Shown: positions 1 to 12,338, numbered from the stretch's first letter. The stretch is 64,000 nt of DNA from Chaetoderma sp. LZ-2023a (GCA_034401795.1 CM067367.1:28101916-28165915), one strand, 5' to 3'. Program-made: numbers and translations. Notes: a model not told the origin generated them from the sequence alone.

Positions 1-372
1 AATATAGAGAAAGTAATTGGTGTCTCGGATCGATTGAGTGGAACAAAGCGACAGAAAGATGGAGAGAGTTCTGAATCAGAAATAGAGGAAAGTGATATAG
101 AAGACGATAATATGTCAGTCACTGAATCTGATATATCCATTCAAACACAGAGTTCTAAATCACCTGATGAAATGGTCATGTACAGGTCAGAGGCAGGAGA
201 GGTGTTAGTTCCATATGTGACGGCAAATGGTGTTAAATATAGGCATCTGCGTCATGATTCAGATATATTAAAATATAAGCATTTGGAAAAAGTTGAGCTA
301 AGTAATGCAGCGTTTGTGAGTAAAATAGGTAAATGGTCTAAGAGAGGGTCGAAAAAAACAAAATCTAGTTAG
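1..372 (+). CDS. LINE ORF1 protein, C-terminal end (partial)
   Basis: The frame is open from base 1 to the TAG at 370-372, so the reading frame enters from outside the window; the TTG at 34 is not a likely real start. The visible stretch is rich in Ser, Glu and Asp (repeated SES/DIED-type acidic runs), followed by a more ordinary segment and a lysine-rich end. No zinc knuckle or RRM-like motif is visible in this tail. The assignment to ORF1, the RNA-binding partner of the LINE ribonucleoprotein, rests on position: it ends 7 bases before the ATG of ORF2 in the same direction, which is the usual L1/Tx1 arrangement. Confidence 0.6.
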   Translation, partial: NIEKVIGVSDRLSGTKRQKDGESSESEIEESDIEDDNMSVTESDISIQTQSSKSPDEMVMYRSEAGEVLVPYVTANGVKYRHLRHDSDILKYKHLEKVELSNAAFVSKIGKWSKRGSKKTKSS

Positions 373-379
373 CTTAATA

Positions 380-3300
380 ATGGCGGTTTTACACAGCATT
401 TTATTACCTTTTATGCTAATTTGCACACTCAATTGTAGAGGCTTAAATAGTGACATAAAGCAACGTCACTTACTAGAGACCCTGAAAAATGAGCAGATTG
501 ACATTGCTTTGATACAGGAAACAAAAATTCAGAAGTCAGAATTATACGATAATTTAGAAAAGATTTCTGGATCCAGAATATTTTATTCGTTATCTCAAGA
601 TAATAGTGCAGGCGTAGCAAGTGTTATACTCCCTCGTTGTTCAGCCTATGTAAATATAATCTCTTCAGTATCAGGTGCAAATGGTCGCTGGGTGAGAGTC
701 ACGCTAGATATACAACAAACACGTATCACGTTGCTGTGTATATATGCACCTACATCTCATCAACTACGTCGTAATTTTTTTAAGGAGATATCTAAAACAG
801 CACTAGATAACATCACTGAAAACTGAGTAATGGGTGGTGACTTTAATTGTGTCTTAGACAAAGAAAATGACAGGAATGCAACTTCAACTTATACTGATAC
901 ATCACATAGACTCTTAAAAGAAATATGTGATAATGAAAATTTAGTGGACACCTATAGAATATCACAACCTCATGGTAAAGATCTTACATGTTTTTCGGTA
1001 GATGGTAAAGTTGGCTCAAGGATCGACAGAATTTATGTGAATAGTTTGGTAACAGGGTACTGGAGAGATGTTAATATTAAGCCAGTTGCATTCTCCGATC
1101 ATAACATGGTTTGTGTAACCTTTGCCAATGCTGACTGGGTAACAAAAGGGGTCGGGTTTTGGAAATTAAACACAACACTGTTAGGAGAAGAATTTTATAA
1201 GAATAATATAGAGAGTTGTTGGCAACATTGGATTAATAGGAAAGCATCATATAAGAGCACATTGCAATGGTGGGAGGATGTTAAACTGGATTTAAAGTAT
1301 GTTTCCCGAAAGTATGCTATTAGAAAAGCACAGGAAATACGCAAACGCAAGAAAACACTTCATCGATCACTGATGAAAATTAATGCTAAAGTAAATAATG
1401 GTGAAGAGAATTATTATGAATTACTGGTTAAAATTAAAAGTAAAATAAGAGATATAGAACAATATGAGTTTGAGGGTGCAAAAATTAGAGCAAGAGCCCA
1501 GATGCACGCAGAAGGGGAAAAGCCAACCCGATATTTTTGCGCATTAGAAAAAGCACGGGCAATAGATAAGGTGATGTGCTCATTAAACATGCTGGATGGT
1601 TCAACCGTCTTTACCAACAATGAAATGAGTACTATTGTATGCAATTACTATGAGTCATTGTACAAGTCAGAGGGAATTGATGAAGATGCAAAATTGGATT
1701 TGTTAGCAAATATAGACAAAATGGTGTCAGACACGGGCAGTGAATTTTGTGATCAACCCTTAACACTAGAAGATTTAACTAAATCCCTTAAAGGTATGAA
1801 ACTAGAAAAATCCCCGGGGTGTGATGGCCTTCCAGTTGAATTTTACCAAACGTTTTGGCACCTTGTAGGTCCAATAATGGAAGAATTAGGCACTGAAATT
1901 TTGTAGAAAGGCCATTTACAACCAACTATGGCTAGGGCATACGTAAGGCTAATATATAAAGGAAATGACAGACGTCTAATTCAGAACTATAGACCAATTT
2001 CTCTACTATGTGTAGACTAAAAAATAATATCCAGAGCACTAACATTGAAACTAGGTAGTGTTTTAGGAGAAATCATTGGAACAGAGCAGACATGTGCTGT
2101 ACCCAGGAGGACAATTCTAACCAATACCATGGTAATAAGAGACCTTATACAATTGGTTGAGAAGGATAGCATCCCTTCAGCTGTGATTGCCTTGGACAAT
2201 GAAAAGGCATTTGACCGTGTGGAATGGGATTTTCTTTTTAATTCTTTGCAATCGTTTGGGTTAGGCTCAAACTTTATTAAATGGGTACAGATTTTATATA
2301 CGGATATCAAGAGTAGCTATTTAGTGAACAATCAATTATCCAGAGAAATTGTCTTAGAACGTGGGGTTAGACAGGGGTGTTCCCTATCGCCATTATTATT
2401 TGTTATTGTGATGGAATCACTTGGCATAGCATTGAGGCAAAATAATAACTTTCAAGGCATATGTATTCGTGGCATAGAAAGACCACTTAAGCTGTCACAA
2501 TATGCTGATGACACAACTGTGTTTACCAGTTCAAACAATGATTTTGCAATTTTAAACCACGTACTAGAAAAGTTCCAAAATGCATCTGGTTTGAAAATCA
2601 ATAAAGGAAAATCCAAAGGATTATTTCTAGGGCCATGGAAAGAGCGGAATGACCAGCCACTTGAAATCAATTGGTCTAATGATACCATTAAGATTTTAGG
2701 CATCTATTTTGGCAGGAAACCGAATACAATACAAAATTGGAATGAACGAGTATCTAAGCTTAAGAGAATATTAGCAAATTGGAAGCGTTGTCGTCTTTCA
2801 ATCTTTGGTAGAGTGTTTGTTGTCAACAACTTGGCATTATCTGGGCTATGGTATACAGCATCTGTTGTACACATGTCAACACATGTAGAAAAGGAGGTTA
2901 ATGAGTTGATATTGTCATTCATATGGGAAGAAAAGAATCATTTAGTTTCCCATCGTGTTCTCAATAATGCTAAGTTAGAAGGAGGACTTGATTTAATTGA
3001 TATTAAAGTGAAATGTGTTTCTTTAAGGTTAAAATTTTTGGATGATCTTATTACATCAGATGAGACGTGGGCATGTGTTTCACGAGCTCTCATGGAGAGA
3101 ATTTTAGAACCATTTCTGGCGGAGCATATTTTTACCTCAAAGAAGCCACTTCCGAATAGCCAAATGATACCAGATGTGTTTAAAGATCAAGTTAAGGAGT
3201 TAGAAATATTTGACAGATACATGCCTCCACCTACGTGCTGGAAGGAAGTACTAGAACAGCAATTGTGGGGCAATAGTAATATATGTTATAACAATGCAGT

Positions 3301-4230
3301 ACTTTATCTACCGTCCTTTGGTAAATATGGCATTCAACATTTATCGGATATGATACACCCTCAAACACGTAGATGGATTTCAATGCAAGACGTAGCTAGA
3401 AAAACACATATGAGGCATATAGATGTCCAGCGGTTGCTAAATAAAATAAAACATGCTGTACCAATTGAATGGTTTCGTCTGCCAAATGTAAATAATAATA
3501 GTTTGACTCCACAACCCGCATTAGTTCTTGATGATGAGATGTTAAAATACAAGATGAGATCCAAGGAATGGTACCATATTATGAGACGAAAACAAGTAAC
3601 ACCTCCCATAGCAATTAGGAGATGGGATGACTCAAGCTATAAACCATCCAGTTGGAAAAATGTATGGAAAATCTTACATTCTCCATACATACCAAATATG
3701 GCTCGTGATTTATTGTGGCGATTACTACATCGACGGCTATGACATACAAGTGCAATATTACGACTTCTGATAGGTGTTACTTATGTCACACAGACGAGGA
3801 AACAATCGAGCATTTATTTGCGGAATGTCCAATATCGTCACAATTTTGGGACTATATCAGCCAAATCTTGGCAAAATTTGGAGCGAAGCCCATTGTTCTA
3901 GACACGCATGTAGTCTTATTTAGAGAATTTGGATCAAGAGGTGTAAATATCATAAAGTCTGAAAGGACTATTTTAATAACAATACTAACCATAGCTGTTT
4001 GGGCCATTTGGAAACATCGGTGTGCACAGACGAAAAATCCATCTATGGGCAATCACAATAGAGCAATAAAGGCAATATTTCGTTCATTGCTGCTGAATCA
4101 TATTCCTTGCGAATATTTTAGATTAAAGCAGCATGGTAAAGAAAAGGTATTCAAGGACATATGGTGCAAAACAAACATAGTTTCAATAGAGTTGGGAGCT
4201 GTAAAAATAAATGAGCCTGCACTAGCTTAA
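380..4230 (+). pseudogene. LINE ORF2: APE endonuclease and reverse transcriptase, inactivated
   Basis: Begins at ATG 380. The endonuclease motifs appear in order: LNCRGL, LIQETKI, YAPT, GGDFNCVLD, SRIDRIYV and SDHNMV. The reverse transcriptase follows with SPGCDGLPVEFY, NYRPISLL, LDNEKAFDRV (motif A), GVRQGCSLSPLLF (motif B), QYADDTTVF (motif C, YADD intact) and the LKINKGKSK segment. Near the end is a C-x2-C-x8-H-x4-C knuckle (CYLCHTDEETIEHLFAEC), common in Tx1/L1 and related LINEs. Breaks: TGA at 824-826, TAG at 1904-1906, TAA at 2018-2020, and a one-base loss (or two-base gain) between 3715 and 3742. After that, frame 1 carries the last 170 codons to TAA 4228-4230. The first stop sits just before GGDFN, so the active-site residues themselves survive. 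The enzyme would nick target DNA and prime reverse transcription there. Confidence 0.88.
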
Positions 4231-4433
4231 ATCATTTAATTACTACAGCTGATTTATCTGTGTCTTTTAATTAATCTGTGTCATGTAATTCATTTTAGTC
4301 TGCACTGTTAACAAATAAACAGACTGGGGTAATTTAATAATCAATCGATAAAGTAAGCTGCCATTGAATTATAAAATTGTCCCAGGTAATTTTAGGAATT
4401 TGCACAGAGTTTTATAGGGTTATTTGTTCCCGG

Positions 4434-4936
4434 GTAATTTACAAAACCTTACAACAAAGTAAATCAAAAATGGAAACAAGAGCGCCATCTATTTCCATCT
4501 ATTTTTCTGTAATTTTCCTGCTGACTATATATGTTATGCTACCCAAATGCTACTACGCCCACTGATCTTTAATGACTCAGCCCACTGGCGTCAATGATTG
4601 ACTTATTTGTCATTGATTGACGAGTCACTTTTCATTTGTTGAATAGTTGCACTCGCCACACGGGCCTACTACCACACATGGATTGAATGGTAATTTACAA
4701 AACCTTACAATAAAGTAAATTGAAAATGTAAACAAGAGCGCCATTAATTTTTCTGAAATTTTTCTGCCGACTATATGTATTATACTACCCAAATGCTACT
4801 ACGCCCGCTGATCTTTGGAGAATCAGCCCACTGGCGTCAATGATTGACTTATTTGTCATAGATTGACGAGGCACTTTTCATTTGTTGGATAGTTGCACTC
4901 GCCACACGGGTCTACTACTACACCTGGGTTGAATAG
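4434..4936. repeat. two tandem copies of a ~250-bp repeat
   Basis: Unit 1 is 4434-4689 and unit 2 is 4690-4936. Both open with GTAATTTACAAAACCTTACA and share the blocks ACAAGAGCGCCAT, CTACCCAAATGCTACTACGC, CTGATCTTT, CCCACTGGCGTCAATGATTG and AGTTGCACTCGCCACACGGG. They differ by scattered substitutions and a roughly 10-base deletion in unit 2, so identity is high but not perfect. The array begins about 90 bases after the presumed LINE 3' end. No ORF spans it and no family was recognised. Confidence 0.85.
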
Positions 4937-5196
4937 TAATGCCTTTGTTAAGTTTTGTTTTGCTATCGGAGCTTTATCAGCCTATTGTTTTGTATCTATA
5001 CTTTTTAAGCCATATGTATTTATAGATTGTATTAATGCTCATTATTTATCATTGTTTTGGTGTAATATTAATCAAGATTGCTAGTTCACCAGGTTTTTTT
5101 CTGGGGTTTTGCAAGCCTTTTTAAAGGAGTTCCTCCGTGAAGTTTGTCCGACTGCGTCAGCGTCGGTTTTTCAAAAAAAAAGAAAAAAAAAGTAGT

Positions 5197-5215
5197 AGTG
5201 GTATAAGTAGTAGTC

Positions 5216-5280
<65 letters not shown>

Positions 5281-5295
5281 TGTTGTTGTTGTTGT
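5197..5295. repeat. (AGT)n microsatellite with short (TGT) end
   Basis: About 25 AGT units with a few interruptions at the left edge, followed by five TGT units. An A-rich stretch (5170-5191) precedes it, which may be the decayed tail of a retroposon, but no element body was recognised. Confidence 0.95.
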
Positions 5296-5340
5296 AATCC
5301 ACTTGATTGGTCTAGAATTGAATTAAAATCACTTCTTTCG

Positions 5341-5386
5341 GACACGCATACGGATACGCATACGGATACGCATACACATACACGTT
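5341..5386. repeat. 12-bp minisatellite (ACGCATACGGAT)
   Basis: Three to four imperfect head-to-tail units, decaying into CATACA at the right edge. It lies 45 bases after the AGT array. Confidence 0.8.
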
Positions 5387-7525
5387 AATGGAATCCTAGC
5401 TTAAGCACGCACGATGGCAATATTGTTTAAGACACGAGTTGCCCACTCTGCGCATACGCCGGGCCACTGGGAGTACCCCCGTAATAGACAGGTTTTCGTC
5501 ATATAAGGGAATACGAGACCGATGAGTGGGTGGACATTTTTAGCTCTTCATACATAAGATCTGTGCACGGTTTCTTCCTCGTAATGACCATGATCGCAAA
5601 AGTTTTCGGGAATGTTAGGTACCTCTGGAAAGCCTGAGTAGGCAGCTTCCTAGTGATAATAATACCAGATCAAGACGAAGAGAACGCACTTATGAAACTT
5701 TAGATTACTGAACACTCTTGAAGAGAAATAACGCAGAGTGCAATGTCACCATTGAACCGGCTGTTGAAACTGTGACCCAAGTACCCGAAGAGCTGAGCAT
5801 TGATTGGCTAAAAGGATCTTTTCATTCGGTAAGAAGGTAATGAGATGCAGAGCAGAAAGTATAAAAACTGATCTTCTGTCGACTCAGGACCGAGCCGCTG
5901 AAAGGTTGTAGTATCACTGCCTCAGCATATATACGTCCCGCATCCCGATTCGGTAATGACAGGAAAACTGCACTGCAGGACACTTGGGGCTTTAACTGCT
6001 CACAGCAGGCCATCGTCTACACGGGCAGCAGGGCAAACTTAAATTTTGAAAGGGACGCTCCACAAAAGTGGCCCAATTATAAACTTAAATTATTCTGCCC
6101 CCAGCATCATACACCCCCACACCACTCTGAAAGTCTCGCAGATCAGATACCTCCACGCCATCTTCTGATTCCGGAAAGAAGCAGACATGCCTATACATCT
6201 GCAGCACCGTTGATTCCTTTTTACGGAAACTTTGTCTGAAACTTCTCGGCCACCATCCACCTGCCACGAAGAAAAGTTGACAACCTCCACTCGGTACCAG
6301 CCTCTGAGCGAGCTTAACCTCTGGCGCTTATGGTTCTCAATATAAGTTCTACCGTTGTTGTTCTCGTTCTAGGAAAGGCTTTCTGCTGCTGCCAAAAGGA
6401 ACTGCTCCAGCATTCTAGCTGCGCCGTTCGCTAGACTCAGTTGCACCCTGAGCCAAGCTAACCTTCTCTGCACTGCCTCTTCGCGACCGCTTGTTATGCG
6501 AGGACGTCATTAAACTTTCCTCCATTCAGGCTTATTGTGATCTCTGGCCATTGAGGAAAAACCACCACGTGACGTTGTGCCTTGGGAATATATCTACCAA
6601 GGCTGGTTAAAAGCTGCCAACGCCCATACCAGCAAAATTTAGACCCCGCATTTTATCTCATAAGATCTTAAATATACACGCTAATCCTGCTCTTCTTTTT
6701 CCTCTCTTACAGAATCTTCAAAGATACCGCCGTAAGCACCCTTTTTGATTGATTCTCCACTGCTTCTGAGCTGCTGTTCCGTTTCGCCTTGGAGAAAATT
6801 CTTCGCCCGTGATAGCCCTAAATTGCGTACGACCATCTAGCACTGTGAAGACAATTTACTAGCACTGTAACAGCGACCCCTTTTCGCAGCTCTTTTGAGT
6901 GGATGATGCCCTGTGCGCTTAATGCAGAAATCTGTTCCTGCTTTCCTTTTCTTGTTCAGTAGGTCCCTCATATTTCACAAGGACCATTTCTGACTAGTGA
7001 CAGCCTAGCCACCGCTTTCCCATGGTTAGCTCCACTTCGCCGAAAATCCCGCAATCGAAACATGGCTTCGATCTGTGCAGGCTCTGCCCATAAGAGTATG
7101 ATATACCACTAGGTCTAGGAAAGCGTGGTGCCTCGGTTTTCCGTGCCACTCAGATCACCTTAACCCTGTACGCCCATCGTCGCCCATCGACGGGCTCCGT
7201 AGCAAATTGTGTGAATGTCATGAGACAGTTTCACGCCACATAAGACCGCTCCCCATGGACACCCTCGCCCCGGGCCTCGGATAACTCCCATGTTTTCGTT
7301 TGACCACTCAAACGGGTGTCTACGTTTTGTATGGAAAGTTCGCTCCGCTAACAATTTGCGCGACCACGAGGACGTCCTGAGTGCGTCTCTCTTACTGAGT
7401 AAAGAAGCCGGCAGCATAACTATCCACCTCCCCCACCTACCCACCCTGATTATCATACTTTTTATTTTCGACCGCTTTGCCAGTGGTCTAGGCAAACGTA
7501 GGTTTAGTTAAATGATCTTGCACAT
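5387..7525. other. no gene recognised
   Basis: About 2.1 kb of mixed-composition DNA, somewhat richer in G+C than the following region. Short open frames exist on both strands (for example 7160-7495 minus against 7290-7511 plus), but none shows a motif, a compositional signature or homology that I recognise. Its right end runs into an RTE-like LINE tail, so some of it may be older LINE sequence. Confidence 0.5.
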
Positions 7526-7529
7526 AGAA

Positions 7530-7800
7530 CCTTGAAATTGGCCCTACTTGGAGCCAGAAAAATAATGTCAGGAGAGGACGTCATTGCATAAATCTCAAAT
7601 ATGTTAAGTGTGCTGCGAGGTGACCTTAGGAAACAGGACTCGGTACACTCAGGCTAAGAATGAACCTGAGGAAGCTAAAGAGTTTTGCTGAGGACACGAC
7701 ATAGTGATCAAATGCGGAGAAGGACTCATTGCAGCTGTATGATGGTTCTACTACTACGGCCGCAGAATACAGTAATCATACGCACATACACTCACTTCGA
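7530..7800 (+). mobile_element. RTE-like LINE, C-terminal fragment
   Basis: This stretch aligns by eye with 54180-54420. The shared pieces, in order, are AGGAGAGGA..TTGCATAAATC, TGCTACGAGGTGA / TGCTGCGAGGTGA, GTACACTCA, GAC/AACCTGAGGA, TTGCAGCTG.ATGATG and CAGAATACAGTA. The conceptual translation (LRGDLRK, NLRKLKS) fits the extreme C-terminus of RTE-clade ORF2, where a DLKK..L..DL..L..A pattern follows the zinc-like region. The frame is broken here and the fragment is short. It carries no catalytic domain. Confidence 0.5.
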
Positions 7801-8024
7801 GATAGAGTATTGCACGCCTCATCGTAATGGGGTCTTTACAAATAGAAGCAACAGTCCATCTATATATACTATTACTGCTAAGGAATATATGTCGAGATGA
7901 AGATACAATCATCATCGATTTATATATCTGACAAACTTTCATGAAGAACCTCCTGGCTAAAAGCTGCTTTGCTGAAGCTAGTCGCCTACTAACACAGCAT
8001 ACGTTACCGGCAATCCACTTCCTG

Positions 8025-8228
8025 GTAGACTGCCCAGCTGTTATATTTATACAGCATCAGTGGTGCACAAAGTAACTATTCTGGTAAGCTGTTGAATATT
8101 TTGAAACAACTCGGGCTGGGGCTGCCTCATATTAGTTTTAAAATAGTCATCAGAATGTTTAGTAACTTGTAAGTTCCAAGACGACATAGAATTCGTACAC
8201 TCGACGGCTATTTCCTGCTTTATCACGG

Positions 8229-8316
<88 letters not shown>

Positions 8317-8395
8317 GTGACGTCAGTCTACATGTGACGTAATTCGATATGACGCCATGGACTTGAGTGGCGGATCGCATCCCTTCATTAAATAA
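8025..8395 (+). repeat. foldback repeat family, copy A
   Basis: Contains the family blocks CAGCTGTTAT..CATCAGTGGT (8034-8064), GTTGAATATTTTGAAAC (8091-8107), the damaged right arm ATTAGTTTTAAAATAGTCA, and the module GACGTCAGTCTACATGTGACGT with CTTGAGTGGC (8320-8372). The same order recurs at 10075-10735. An (ATT)n array lies inside it. Confidence 0.6.
8229..8317. repeat. (ATT)n microsatellite
   Basis: About 29 uninterrupted ATT units, located inside foldback copy A just before its GACGTCA module. Confidence 0.97.
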
Positions 8396-9710
8396 AAAGT
8401 AAAATTCCAAATGCAAACGGATTTATATAATTGATTCCAAAGAAAACGTACTCGTATTTTTTAATATTTTTTAAAATATGATAAATGGTAATATACACGT
8501 TCTTACAGTAATTTTAAAGATCCAATGAGAAAGAATGTACTAAAACTATCCTATCCTATACTAAATTGAAAAACCCATATTCTATATATATTTATATTTT
8601 TCTATGCAACTTACGTGGGTTGTGAACACTGAAAAACAAGTACGAACGCGCTATAGTTGGTCTTTAAGCAGCTTTGTCCGAAACATAAAATATGTGGCAG
8701 ACCGACAGACAGACATACACACACACTTATACCAGTTCCGAGTCACCAACTAAACATCAGTAAAACGTTATTATGGTTTCACACGCTTGCTCGGGACTGT
8801 TGTGTCAGCCCTGGGAAAACTGAATTTTTCATGATGCCTACAGTACATCTCAGTAATATCTTATCACATACCCAAAAACAAGGAACCAAGAAATTTACAT
8901 ACAAGTTAGTAAAACTTTGAAAACGATTGAAGAAATGTTGTGATGTATATTTATAAAATAACTGGTTTGGAAGACATTGCTGCCTAAGGCAGCAATGTCT
9001 TCCAATCTAGTTATGCCCTAACTATTCACCAGTAAGTTTTATTGTTTTAGCTGTACTGTACTGGCCTTAGTATTTGCTTACATTTAAGTTGTCAATAAAG
9101 CGGTACATTGTATTTGCATTTAAGTTTACTGCCCAAGAGCATGCGTGAACGCTAGTGTTAACCCTTGAAAATCGAAATATTTAATTCAAAATATTATTTA
9201 CAACGTTATGTTGAATATTTTGAAACTAATTTGGATAACCGCGATGGTAGTTGGTGCCAGCCAGAGAGCGCCATGGATGGTATGGGGCTGGTGGGTGGGT
9301 GGTGATTAGTGGTATTCTGGGATGTGGCGGTGTATTACGCTATAAGCATTCGAGTGGCACGTAAAACCCAGCAAGGATAGATATACTACATGCCACCAAT
9401 CTAAACAAGGTAGGATAGCAAATTTAAAGTTCATATAACCTTGAATAAATATCACTCTGCATATATTATGACCGAGAACTGGTAAAAAAATGACAAATAC
9501 TGTTTACACGGCAATATTGAATTACTTAAGGAGAGAATGAGTGTGATCTTAAAGGCCCACATTGACACCTGAAAGATTGAATCTGTACTTTAAGAGGCTT
9601 ACATTGTGTAAACCCTACCGCGATGCAATGAACCAAAACAATTAATATTTGGCAATTTCCTTGAAATCTGAGAAATAAATCTATTTTGAGCATCCTTATT
9701 TCTACTTCCC
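8396..9710. other. non-coding stretch with one palindrome and one half foldback copy
   Basis: AT-rich DNA without a convincing ORF. It holds the palindrome at 8968-9004 (entered separately) and a left half of the foldback family at 9207-9235 (GTTGAATATTTTGAAACTAA), which runs into unrelated GGT-rich sequence. A short pair of related AAGTT/TTTGCTTACATTTAAG repeats lies around 9070-9130. Confidence 0.5.
8968..9004. repeat. perfect hairpin palindrome, 18-bp arms, 1-base centre
   Basis: TGGAAGACATTGCTGCCT, one A, then its exact reverse complement. The centre (GCTGCCTAAGGCAGC) matches the middle of other foldback copies (for example 10278-10300), so this is probably the core of a foldback element with the outer arms eroded. 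Confidence 0.9.
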
Positions 9711-9737
9711 AACGACGACGACGACGACGATGACGAC

Positions 9738-9781
<44 letters not shown>

Positions 9782-9788
9782 CGACGAG
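9709..9788. repeat. (ACG/ATG)n microsatellite
   Basis: Mixed ACG and ATG units. The ACG units sit at both edges and the ATG units in the centre, consistent with CpG decay or unit conversion inside the array. Confidence 0.95.
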
Positions 9789-10069
9789 CAGTGCCTCCTC
9801 TTCAAACACTCCGTGTTATCCCCAGCCAGCATCATTGACTCTCACATCTCTTTATTGTTCTTCAACTTTACACAGTCCTGCCGTGCTTTCTGACCTTTGA
9901 AGGACATAGCCAAACATGGGCCATCTGTGTTGGTCCACACTCACAAACAGTGGAACCGTAATGCGTATTGGAGTGTGATGTTGGCGGTTATGCGGTCAGG
10001 GCAACGATGGTGGTGGTGCGAAAATGTGTCCAGTGGCAGGTATCATGTGTATCTAGAACTACCGTTACC

Positions 10070-10735
10070 CTGCACAGCTGTTACAATTATATAACATCAG
10101 TGGTACACATGTTGCACCATAAATGGGGTAGTGTTTTAGACAGCAATATCTTTCAGACAAAATTCTTTCAAACTATTTAACCCGCTGGAAGCAGGTACAT
10201 TACAGTTCAGAAATACCTTAGATTGTCTCCAAAACAAGATAAAACGTACTGCTAAATATTTTGGAAGAAGTTCAAGAAACGGTTGCCTAAGGCAGCAATT
10301 GCTTCCAATCAAAATAGTTCTAAGATATTCAACATACCATTGCTTACACTAAAGTACACATCCGTGTAGTCCAGCTAAATATCTGACATCTCAGTTTGCT
10401 TAAAATGCGCGTGCAGCAAACAATCCACAATATCCCACTTCGTTTGAATGAAGGGTAAACCAAATAAATAGTACATAGAACTTTGATACACATTATTGTC
10501 ACACGCCTGTTGATGTATTTGACAGCAATACAACCAAATTCGTTTCAAAACATTCACCAGAATGTTTATTAAATTGCACATCCATCGAAGACATACAATT
10601 CGTACAATTTACAGTTTTTCAATGCTCATGACTGAACCATATATGGCATTGCGATTGTGACGTCAGCCAACTAGTTGTGATATTGATTATTACCTCAGAT
10701 ACACGAGTGGCAGATCAGATCCCTCCATTTAAATA
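10070..10735 (+). repeat. foldback repeat family, copy B
   Basis: Same module order as copy A: CAGCTGTTACAATTATATAACATCAGTGG (10075-10103), a hairpin around 10250-10335 with the centre TTGCCTAAGGCAGCAA, a second right-arm block CGTTTCAAAACATTCACCAG (about 10541), then GTGACGTCAG (10658) and ACACGAGTGGCAGATCAGATCCC (about 10700). Copy A and copy B together outline a repeat of at least 650 bp. No coding capacity was seen. Confidence 0.55.
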
Positions 10736-10787
10736 CGGTTTCCGGTGTCATTTTTCATGTTATAGTTTCATAATTTGACATGTTGGG

Positions 10788-10922
10788 ACTCACCACTGTC
10801 ATCACTCATCACTCGCTAGCACTGCTCACCACTTACATGGCCCGCCACTTTCATGGTTCACCACCGCGTATAATGACTCATCACCACGATGACTCACCGC
10901 CACAATGACTCACCAGCGTCCT
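10788..10922. repeat. degenerate TCACCAC-type minisatellite
   Basis: Loose repeats of CTCACCAC/GACTCACC of variable spacing. The unit is too diverged to fix a period. Confidence 0.6.
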
Positions 10923-12079
10923 GATAGCCCATGAGTCACACAGGTTTTTGGTACCACCTTTGAGGAATAAAACTTATGATATTTTAAAACTCATATGATG
11001 TCTGTAGATTACAAATATATGACAGACTTTCCTAAGTGGTAGTTTAAGAGTAGAATGTGGTCAAACCAAGATGCTGTCAAATATAAAAAATGTCAATTAA
11101 AAATGTGTAATCGCCACAGAAGCTACATTTTCTTATTCACTTATTTATAATTTACAACACTATTACTTCAAGTTAACTGACATAAAGATTTACCACAGTT
11201 TAGTTCAAATAAAGCAATTTAAAATGGTGACAATTTGTATGATTCGTGTCAAACTTAGTAGCTATGCTAAATCGTATTATGGAAAGACTTATGCGAGATA
11301 CAATAATACAATCCATTTATTATTTTGTAGCATGTGCAACATGATATTTGCTGCTAAGCTCCGCCCATGCTTTGGGCGCCGATTTACATACTTTGAATCC
11401 TGAATTTCCAGATTCCCAATTTTATGGTAGCTATACAGCTAATTTGGTGAATAACTTGAAACAAATTTGAATGGGGACTATCTGTTAAATAGTAAAGACA
11501 AACAATTTATACAGCTGACGGACTATTCAAGGTTCATGGCGGAAATATTTACGTCATTCATTCCGCATTTTGATTGTAACGTCAACCTACATGTGACGTA
11601 TTTGATTATGGCGCCATTTACTTGAGTGACAGATTAAATTCATTCCTTATGAATTAGAAGGCGCGATTTGTCAAAGGAAACAGATCAATCTGAATAGATA
11701 GAATATACTTGCAGTAATTTTTCTCTCATTTCTGTTGTGATGAGGTAATGAAATATTGCTTCCTCATTTGTGAGTGTGTAGCTAACAAACACAAACACGC
11801 ACGGACGCCACAAATGTGGGTGCGAGGTTCCATTAGGGGCGGGCCTATGTTTTCAGGCATAGTCTCATAAAGACGGGAGTTTAGGATGGTAATGGTATCT
11901 CCGGTATCAGTGGTGACGATGGCTTGGGTACCCTGTATGGTACAATGGCAACACGGGGCGCTAGCGCGGGGAAGACGGGCATTCTCTATGATAGGTGATG
12001 GCTGAGATGATAAACTTGACTATGGCGACATGTTACAGTGCTTCGGCAGCAGAAGTGTAATCGAAGTGGGAGTGCTTAG
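10923..12079. other. non-coding, contains foldback copy C
   Basis: No gene recognised. At 11430-11475 lie the blocks GCTAATTTGGTGAATAACTTGAAAC, and at 11567-11640 the module TTGTAACGTCAACCTACATGTGACG with ACTTGAGTGACAGATTAAAT, matching copies A and B. The stretch is otherwise AT-rich. A GGTGACGATGG-type G-rich patch lies at 11880-12060. Confidence 0.5.
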
Positions 12080-12166
12080 TCGGTTTTGGATGAGATATCA
12101 TCTAAACAAACCTGAATGAAATTATGTTGGATTAATTAATAACCATAATTTATGTTTCCCTTACAT

Positions 12167-12294
12167 GAGAGCAATGACCTGACAGTAACAGAGGCATTCT
12201 CGGAAAGGTGGGGAAACATTTAATAATATCGATCGTGATAAAGATGGCACATACACCTTGGAACAATGCCACGATTTAGCAAAGCAAATAAATG

Positions 12295-12338
<44 letters not shown>

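Larger units (their letters stand above)
1..4345 (+). mobile_element. Tx1/L1-clade LINE, 3' part, 5' end outside window
   Basis: A non-LTR retrotransposon reading rightwards. It shows the end of ORF1, a 7-base gap, a long ORF2 with apurinic-type endonuclease and reverse transcriptase, a C-terminal CCHC knuckle, and a short AT-rich 3' tail with an AATAAA near 4313. The endonuclease is N-terminal and the RT has the sequence style of the Tx1 branch of the L1 group (KAFDRVEWDFL, GVRQGCSLSPLLF, YADD). ORF2 has three in-frame stops and one frame change, so the copy is dead, but motif preservation suggests it is not very old. The 3' boundary is approximate because no poly-A tail or clear target duplication was seen. 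Confidence 0.85.

Noticed and set aside
7160-7511. Overlapping frames on both strands
   Set aside because: Opposite-strand overlap without motifs; possibly part of an old LINE, but not demonstrable.
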